A stretch of 64,000 nt of DNA from CAYUVF01 sp964448045 (lineage in GTDB: Bacteria > Bacteroidota > Rhodothermia > Rhodothermales > Salinibacteraceae). The notes under the pieces were generated by a model that was not told the origin of the DNA, made no database searches, and saw nothing but the letters and a program-made list of their open reading frames with translations. Positions within the stretch are counted from its first letter, which is position 1; the number at the start of each line of letters is the position of its first letter. The stretch lies in NCBI GenBank assembly GCA_964448045.1, contig CAYUVF010000014.1, forward strand, positions 13,297 through 77,296. The letters run 5' to 3'. The position numbers were made by a program, and so were the translations under genes. Positions 60,490-64,000 of the stretch are shown piece after piece.

Positions 60490-61281
60490 CAGTGCTTTCG
60501 AGCACTGTTCCTTGACGCGACTGAGTCTCTGGACTGCATGAAGTCTCTCACGCCTGCTTCGGCCCAGCTGGAGCAGCGAGGATAATGCACGCTTCAGACG
60601 GTGGGCGCTTCTGCCGGACATCCGGGAGGGCGCGACACCGCTGGGTATCAGCGCCCGGTTGATACCGACGGGCTGTGTGGCTTCGGCCACAGGGCCAGGT
60701 CGGAAGGCAACCGGTGCAGATGATACTGCCTGACTCGGGTTGACGAGTTTAACGACTCGTGGATCTGACTTGGGTGAGGGATGCATTTGTTCGTGCGCGT
60801 CCGACGTTGGGCCTTCGGGCACTCGCCGGGTGTGCATGAGGGGCGACGCTCGATGAGGTGACCGCGAGGTGACGTCAACGAGGGTTGCGCTGTGAGGGAG
60901 AGCGGTAGCAGGCGCGGTAACGCGTTGCAACCGGTGTCCCTTACGCGGTGTCGACATGATGAGCAGATTCCATCTAACGAACCTGCTTGTCATGCACGAA
61001 GCATCTTCGTGGCGTGAGAACGCGCAGCGCAAGCTGCGGGATACTTTGGCCGTTCGCAGCCATTCCGTTTCGTGTCCATGCGAAGCGGTCGTGCGCTCTC
61101 GGGAAACCGGAAGCGTGTGCAGGCTGCTACATCAGACTGGGCGCTGGTGTAGGAGACGGCCTCCCGACCGGTACGGGCGTTGCTTCGGCGACGCGCTGCA
61201 CCCGGGAGGCCAAGTCGTGTCGAGGGGTGTTGGTGGCATTGACATCAAAAAGAAGCCGCCTGCTCTCGCAGGGGGCTTTTT
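60450..61281 (+). ncRNA. Candidate large structured non-coding RNA (~0.8 kb), family not recognised
   Basis: There is no plausible protein here, but at least a dozen local helices. They include 60491-60506 (UUCG loop), 60644-60650/60660-60666, 60676-60691 (UUCG), 60743-60748/60755-60760, 60811-60820 (UUCG), 60913-60924 (GUAA loop) and 60955-60966/60983-60994. Further 3' are 60995-61000/61006-61011, 61023-61038 (GCAA loop), 61065-61072/61081-61088, 61100-61109 (GAAA loop), 61127-61135/61144-61152, and 61158-61165/61204-61211 enclosing 61177-61194 (UUCG). GNRA/UUCG loops and U-G pairs fit only the + strand. An intrinsic terminator closes it at 61253-61281. Motifs of RNase P, tmRNA and group I/II introns were not found. 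The 5' end is uncertain. Confidence 0.6.
61253..61281. terminator. Intrinsic terminator between the large RNA and the GNAT gene, probably two-way
   Basis: AAGCC-CCTGC/GCAGG-GGCTT (61253-61278, one internal mismatch) is followed by TTTTT on the + strand and preceded by AAAAAG, giving a T-run on the minus strand too. It can end both the + RNA and the minus-strand GNAT transcript, which stops at 61295. Confidence 0.85.
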
Positions 61282-61294
61282 GTATGTTGAGGGC

Positions 61295-62443
61295 TCAGTT
61301 CAGCGGCATTTCAAACATCGCGTATTCTTTGTCGACTACGCCGCCCAGCGCATCGAGCGCGTTTTTGAGGCGATGGTTGGTATCGAGCACCCAGCTCATC
61401 TCGCAGGCGTCGTAGCCATTCGGCGGGCCGGTTTCGACGGTGGCCAGCACGAGCAGGCTGTCGAATGCCCGTCCCTGATAGGCTTTACGGACGCCCATCA
61501 GCGGCATCCGCACCTCGTAAATACCGCCAAACTTGGCGTAGGCGAAGAGCTTTGGGAGGCCGAAGGGAAAGAGCCGCCCATCGCGTACGTGCTCCAATGC
61601 CTGGTTGATGTTGGGCAGCGAGATTGAGAACGCCACCGGTTCCCCATCCAGTTCAAGAATGAAGACCATCTCTGGATCGACGATCTGCTTCAGATCCTTC
61701 GCGAGGTGCTCAAACTCGGCATCTGTCATAGGGACATGGCCCCAGTTGTCCGACCACGCGTCGTTGTAGATGTCGAGGATGGTGCGCGCTTCCTCCTCGA
61801 AGCGGCTCATGTCGAGCGTGCGCAGCTCCACCCCCGGATTGCGCTGGCGGACGATCTTTGCGCCTCGGCGGAGTTTATCCGCTTGGGCATATTTTTTATG
61901 GACGTAGTATGCCCACATCGTCATAGCGCGCTCGAAGCCATAGCGGGCGAGGAAGTCCTGATAATACGACGGATTGTATGGCATGAGCAGGGCCGGCTTG
62001 CGGTCGAATCCGTCGACGAGCAGGCCGGCCGTGTCGTTGAGCGACGGATTGGCCGGGCCGCGCACGCCGGAGAGTCCCTGCTCGCGCAGCCAGTGAGCCG
62101 TAGCGTCCAGCAGTGCCTCGGCGACGGTGTAGTCCTCGACGCACTCAAAGAAGCCGAAGAAGCCGTTTTCGTCGTCGTATTTTTGCAGATGCATCCCGTT
62201 GACGATGGCCCCAATCCGGCCGACGACCGTACCAGAGGCATCTTCAGCGAGGAAAAGCTGGATGTCGCCGTGCTCATAGAAGGGGTTCGAGCTGGGATCG
62301 AGAGTTGACTTCACGTCACGCCGGAGGGGGGCAATCCAGTATGGATTGTCAGCATAAAACGTGTAGGGAAAGTCGATAAAGCGGGAGCGATCGGATCGGG
62401 TTGTCGCGGGGCGAATGGTGAGGGAGGACGCGTCGGACGACAT
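61295..62443 (-). CDS. GNAT-fold N-acyltransferase-like protein, possible ceramide synthase
   Basis: The 382-residue protein begins with an N-terminal region (RFIDFPYTFYADNPYWIAPL) followed by SSNPFYEHGDIQLFLAEDAS and VVGRIGAIVNGMHLQKYDDE; GFFGFFECVEDYTVAEALLD and GVRGPANPSLNDTAGLLVDG mark the large GNAT-type family often labelled hypothetical. Related GNAT proteins were reported as bacterial ceramide synthases (bCerS) near serine palmitoyltransferase genes. Here the adjacent upstream gene (62550) is SPT-like, which supports a role in N-acylation of a sphingoid or sulfonoid base. The assignment to bCerS is an inference. Confidence 0.8.
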   Translation of the reverse strand: MSSDASSLTIRPATTRSDRSRFIDFPYTFYADNPYWIAPLRRDVKSTLDPSSNPFYEHGDIQLFLAEDASGTVVGRIGAIVNGMHLQKYDDENGFFGFFECVEDYTVAEALLDATAHWLREQGLSGVRGPANPSLNDTAGLLVDGFDRKPALLMPYNPSYYQDFLARYGFERAMTMWAYYVHKKYAQADKLRRGAKIVRQRNPGVELRTLDMSRFEEEARTILDIYNDAWSDNWGHVPMTDAEFEHLAKDLKQIVDPEMVFILELDGEPVAFSISLPNINQALEHVRDGRLFPFGLPKLFAYAKFGGIYEVRMPLMGVRKAYQGRAFDSLLVLATVETGPPNGYDACEMSWVLDTNHRLKNALDALGGVVDKEYAMFEMPLN

Positions 62444-62486
62444 GGGGGGGCGAAGTTCGTGAGCAGACGGTGGGCCCTAAACGTAA

Positions 62487-62517
62487 GAACCCTCGCCAAA
62501 AGCGTTGGCGAGGGTTC
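62487..62517. terminator. Perfect 11-bp hairpin between the SPT-like and GNAT genes
   Basis: GAACCCTCGCC/GGCGAGGGTTC with a 9-base loop lies 33 bp after the SPT-like stop and 44 bp before the GNAT start. No strong T-run follows on the minus strand, so it may be an attenuator or RNA-stability hairpin rather than a full terminator. Confidence 0.6.
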
Positions 62518-62549
62518 GGAGTCGTGCGGGAGGACGGGTGCCGCTTCGG

Positions 62550-63875
62550 CTACGCCGTGCCGTTGACCGGCGGCGACACCGGCGCTCCGTTCGTCCCGAT
62601 GATGCCATGCTTTTTACCGACGCGATGGAAGGCTTCGAGGATCATGTCGAGCTCGTCGTCGGTGTGGGTGGCCATGTACGAAGTGCGCATCAGGGCCTGG
62701 CCCTGCGGTACAGCGGGAGGCACCACGGCGTTGACGAAGACGCCCTCTTCAAGCAGGTCGCGCCAGAAGGTGAAGCACGTTTCCATGTCGCCCACGACGA
62801 CGGGGATGATGGGCGTTTCGCTGCTCCAGACGTCGAAGCCCAGGGTACGGAAGCCCTCGCGCATGTAATCTGAAATCGTCCAGAGCCGCTCCAACCGCTC
62901 CGGCTCCGATTTCAGGATGTCGAGGCATTTCAGCACGGTTGCGACGTTGGCTGGTGGCATCGATGCGCTGAAGATGTGCGGGCGACTCTCGTGGCGGATA
63001 TATTCGATCACGTCACGGGGTCCGACGGCAAATCCACCGAGCGACGAGAAGCTTTTCGAGAACGTGCCCGTAATGATGTCGACCTCGTCCTTCAGGCCAA
63101 ACGTCGCGGCCGATCCGGTGCCGCCCGGGCCGATCACGCCGATGGCGTGGGCGTCGTCGAGCATCAGCGCGGCGTCGAACTCATCAGCCAGCTCCAGCAG
63201 CTCGGGCACCTGAGCGATTTTGCCGCTCATCGAGAAGACGCCATCCGTGGCAATGAGCTTTCCGGCCTTGGGATTGCTTTGGTGCGAACGCTCCAGCAAG
63301 GTGCGCAGGTGGTTGAGGTCGTTGTGGCGGTAGCGGCGCGTTTCGGCCAAGCTCGTCTGCGTGCCTGCGACGATGCAGGCGTGGTTGTCCTTGTCCGAGA
63401 AGATAATGTCGTTGCGGCCGGCGACGGCCTCGATGACGCCTTCGTTGGTCATGTAACCCGTCGAGAACAGCACGGCTTTGTCCTTGCCCATAAAGCGGGC
63501 GAGCCGCTCCTCCAGTTCGAGGTGTAGGTCCAGCGTTCCATTGAGGAAGCGGCTGCCGGTACATCCGGTGCCGTACTTGCGGACGGCCTCGGTGGCAGCC
63601 TCTTTTACGCGCGGATCGGAGGTCAGCCCGAGGTAGTTGTTCGATCCGGCCATGATGACCTCGTCGCCGTTCATAATCGCCCGCGAGCCCTCGTTGCGCT
63701 CGATAGGGCGAAAGTACGGATAAAGGTCGGCTTCCTTGACTTGGGCGTAATCTCCCGACGCGTCAAAGAAGCGATGGCATTTGTCGAAGAGGGTAGGTTC
63801 GTCACGGACAGCAGGGCCCGGTGACGTATTGGAAGCATCGGCCTGATGCGGTCGGGAGTCGTCAGACGGAGTCAT
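62550..63875 (-). CDS. Serine palmitoyltransferase-family PLP enzyme (alpha-oxoamine synthase)
   Basis: The 441-residue protein is an alpha-oxoamine synthase: ADLYPYFRPIERNEG near the start, NNYLGL, TGCTGSRFLNGTLDLHLELE, the PLP-stacking His165 in DKDNHACIV, D240/H243 in LDDAHAIGV and the Schiff-base Lys274 in GTFSKSFSSLGG. The LYPYFRPI N-terminus resembles Bacteroidota serine palmitoyltransferases and the related cysteate-using enzymes of sulfonolipid (capnine-type) synthesis. It condenses an amino acid with acyl-CoA or acyl-ACP. Serine versus cysteate cannot be settled from sequence reading alone. The GNAT gene downstream fits a lipid-base pathway. A 30-residue disordered N-terminal stretch precedes the family core. 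Confidence 0.9.
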   Translation of the reverse strand: MTPSDDSRPHQADASNTSPGPAVRDEPTLFDKCHRFFDASGDYAQVKEADLYPYFRPIERNEGSRAIMNGDEVIMAGSNNYLGLTSDPRVKEAATEAVRKYGTGCTGSRFLNGTLDLHLELEERLARFMGKDKAVLFSTGYMTNEGVIEAVAGRNDIIFSDKDNHACIVAGTQTSLAETRRYRHNDLNHLRTLLERSHQSNPKAGKLIATDGVFSMSGKIAQVPELLELADEFDAALMLDDAHAIGVIGPGGTGSAATFGLKDEVDIITGTFSKSFSSLGGFAVGPRDVIEYIRHESRPHIFSASMPPANVATVLKCLDILKSEPERLERLWTISDYMREGFRTLGFDVWSSETPIIPVVVGDMETCFTFWRDLLEEGVFVNAVVPPAVPQGQALMRTSYMATHTDDELDMILEAFHRVGKKHGIIGTNGAPVSPPVNGTA

Positions 63876-63920
63876 AGGCTCGCAAGAATGATGCGTAGTA
63901 GCAAGGCGGGGGAGGTAGGG

Positions 63921-64000
63921 TCAAGTAGGTGCTTCGGTAGCAGCGACGGGGCGAAGCAGGCTCTTGACGAGGGCCGCGTGTGGGGTTGCGACGGCCTCAG
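63921..64000 (-). CDS. C-terminal tail of a gene continuing past the window end (tentative)
   Basis: On the minus strand, 25 codons run from 63998 down to a TGA at 63921-63923, encoding EAVATPHAALVKSLLRPVAA followed by TEAPT. The frame is plausible as the end of a gene 45 bp upstream of the SPT-like gene and probably in its operon. The stretch is too short to name. Confidence 0.35.
   Translation of the reverse strand, partial: EAVATPHAALVKSLLRPVAATEAPT

Noticed and set aside
60450..61281. Group II or group I intron, RNase P RNA or tmRNA as the identity of the large RNA
   Set aside because: I looked for a group II domain V, a GUGYG start, the RNase P GAGGAAAGUCC core and the tmRNA tag/acceptor ends and found none; the GAAA-loop hairpin at 61100 lacks the domain V bulge. 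A covariance-model search is still needed.
60134..61627. Several + strand open frames (60134-60541, 60956-61627, 60987-61415) in the RNA region
   Set aside because: Short, without domains, and overlapping the strongly structured RNA; one runs into the GNAT gene antisense.

Overview
The window comes from a high-GC, densely coding chromosome of the Bacteroidota/Rhodothermota type, most like Salinibacter and its relatives (Rhodothermales). This is an inference from several signs. There is a SprA translocon gene for type IX secretion and a surface protein with a matching C-terminal sorting domain. There is a complete Bat (BatA/B/D/E, DUF58) cluster, the conserved order dnaX-ybaB-recR, a serine-palmitoyltransferase-like enzyme beside a GNAT acyltransferase (sphingolipid or sulfonolipid synthesis), eukaryotic-type GlyRS and ProRS, and many acidic, Asp/Glu-rich proteins. 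No tRNA, rRNA, CRISPR array, prophage or transposase gene was seen.

Layout. 1-4.0 kb (+): the end of rho, radC, a GIY-YIG protein and glycyl-tRNA synthetase, separated by two bipartite palindromic repeats. 4.0-11.4 kb (-): CoA-transferase, lipoprotein dipeptidase, a metal/cobalamin-receptor-like protein, a small membrane protein, mpl, a CNNM/CorC-type transporter and an Asp/Asn beta-hydroxylase-like protein. 11.6-19.2 kb (-): a tetR-outer membrane factor-membrane fusion-RND efflux operon; the RND pump has an extra membrane block. 19.3-22 kb (-): manC and proS. 22.4-25.7 kb (+): a Tyr- then Arg/Ser-rich lipoprotein and a FadL-type porin. 25.7-27.8 kb (-): mltG and tsaD, overlapping by one base. 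28-30 kb (+): a small exported protein, a LytR_C-domain protein, rsfS and DUF423. 30-39.4 kb (-): an acidic hypothetical, lipB and sprA. 39.7-46 kb: a SnoaL-like lipoprotein (+), then saccharopine dehydrogenase-like, recR, ybaB, dnaX and tdk (-). 46-55 kb (-): the Bat cluster, with a class III-like sirtuin gene inside it. 55.5-58.3 kb (+): a 947-residue BspA-type repeat surface protein in lower-GC surroundings. 58.7-60.1 kb (+): purQ and a rhomboid protease. 60.1-61.3 kb: a 1.2 kb stretch without a gene. 61.3-64 kb (-): a GNAT protein, an SPT-family enzyme and the tail of another gene.

The strongest candidate for something undescribed is that gene-free stretch. On the + strand, 60.45-61.28 kb is packed with hairpins. 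They carry four UUCG and three GNRA tetraloops and several U-G pairs, all of which make sense only on the + strand, and the stretch ends in a strong intrinsic terminator. It looks like a large (~0.8 kb) structured non-coding RNA. I do not recognise it as RNase P RNA, tmRNA, 6S RNA or a group I/II intron. A second, smaller hairpin-rich unit with its own terminator lies just upstream (60.18-60.32 kb). Secondary points of interest are the RND pump with about six additional membrane segments, the likely sphingolipid/sulfonolipid gene pair, the sirtuin inside the Bat cluster, and the families of intergenic palindromes.
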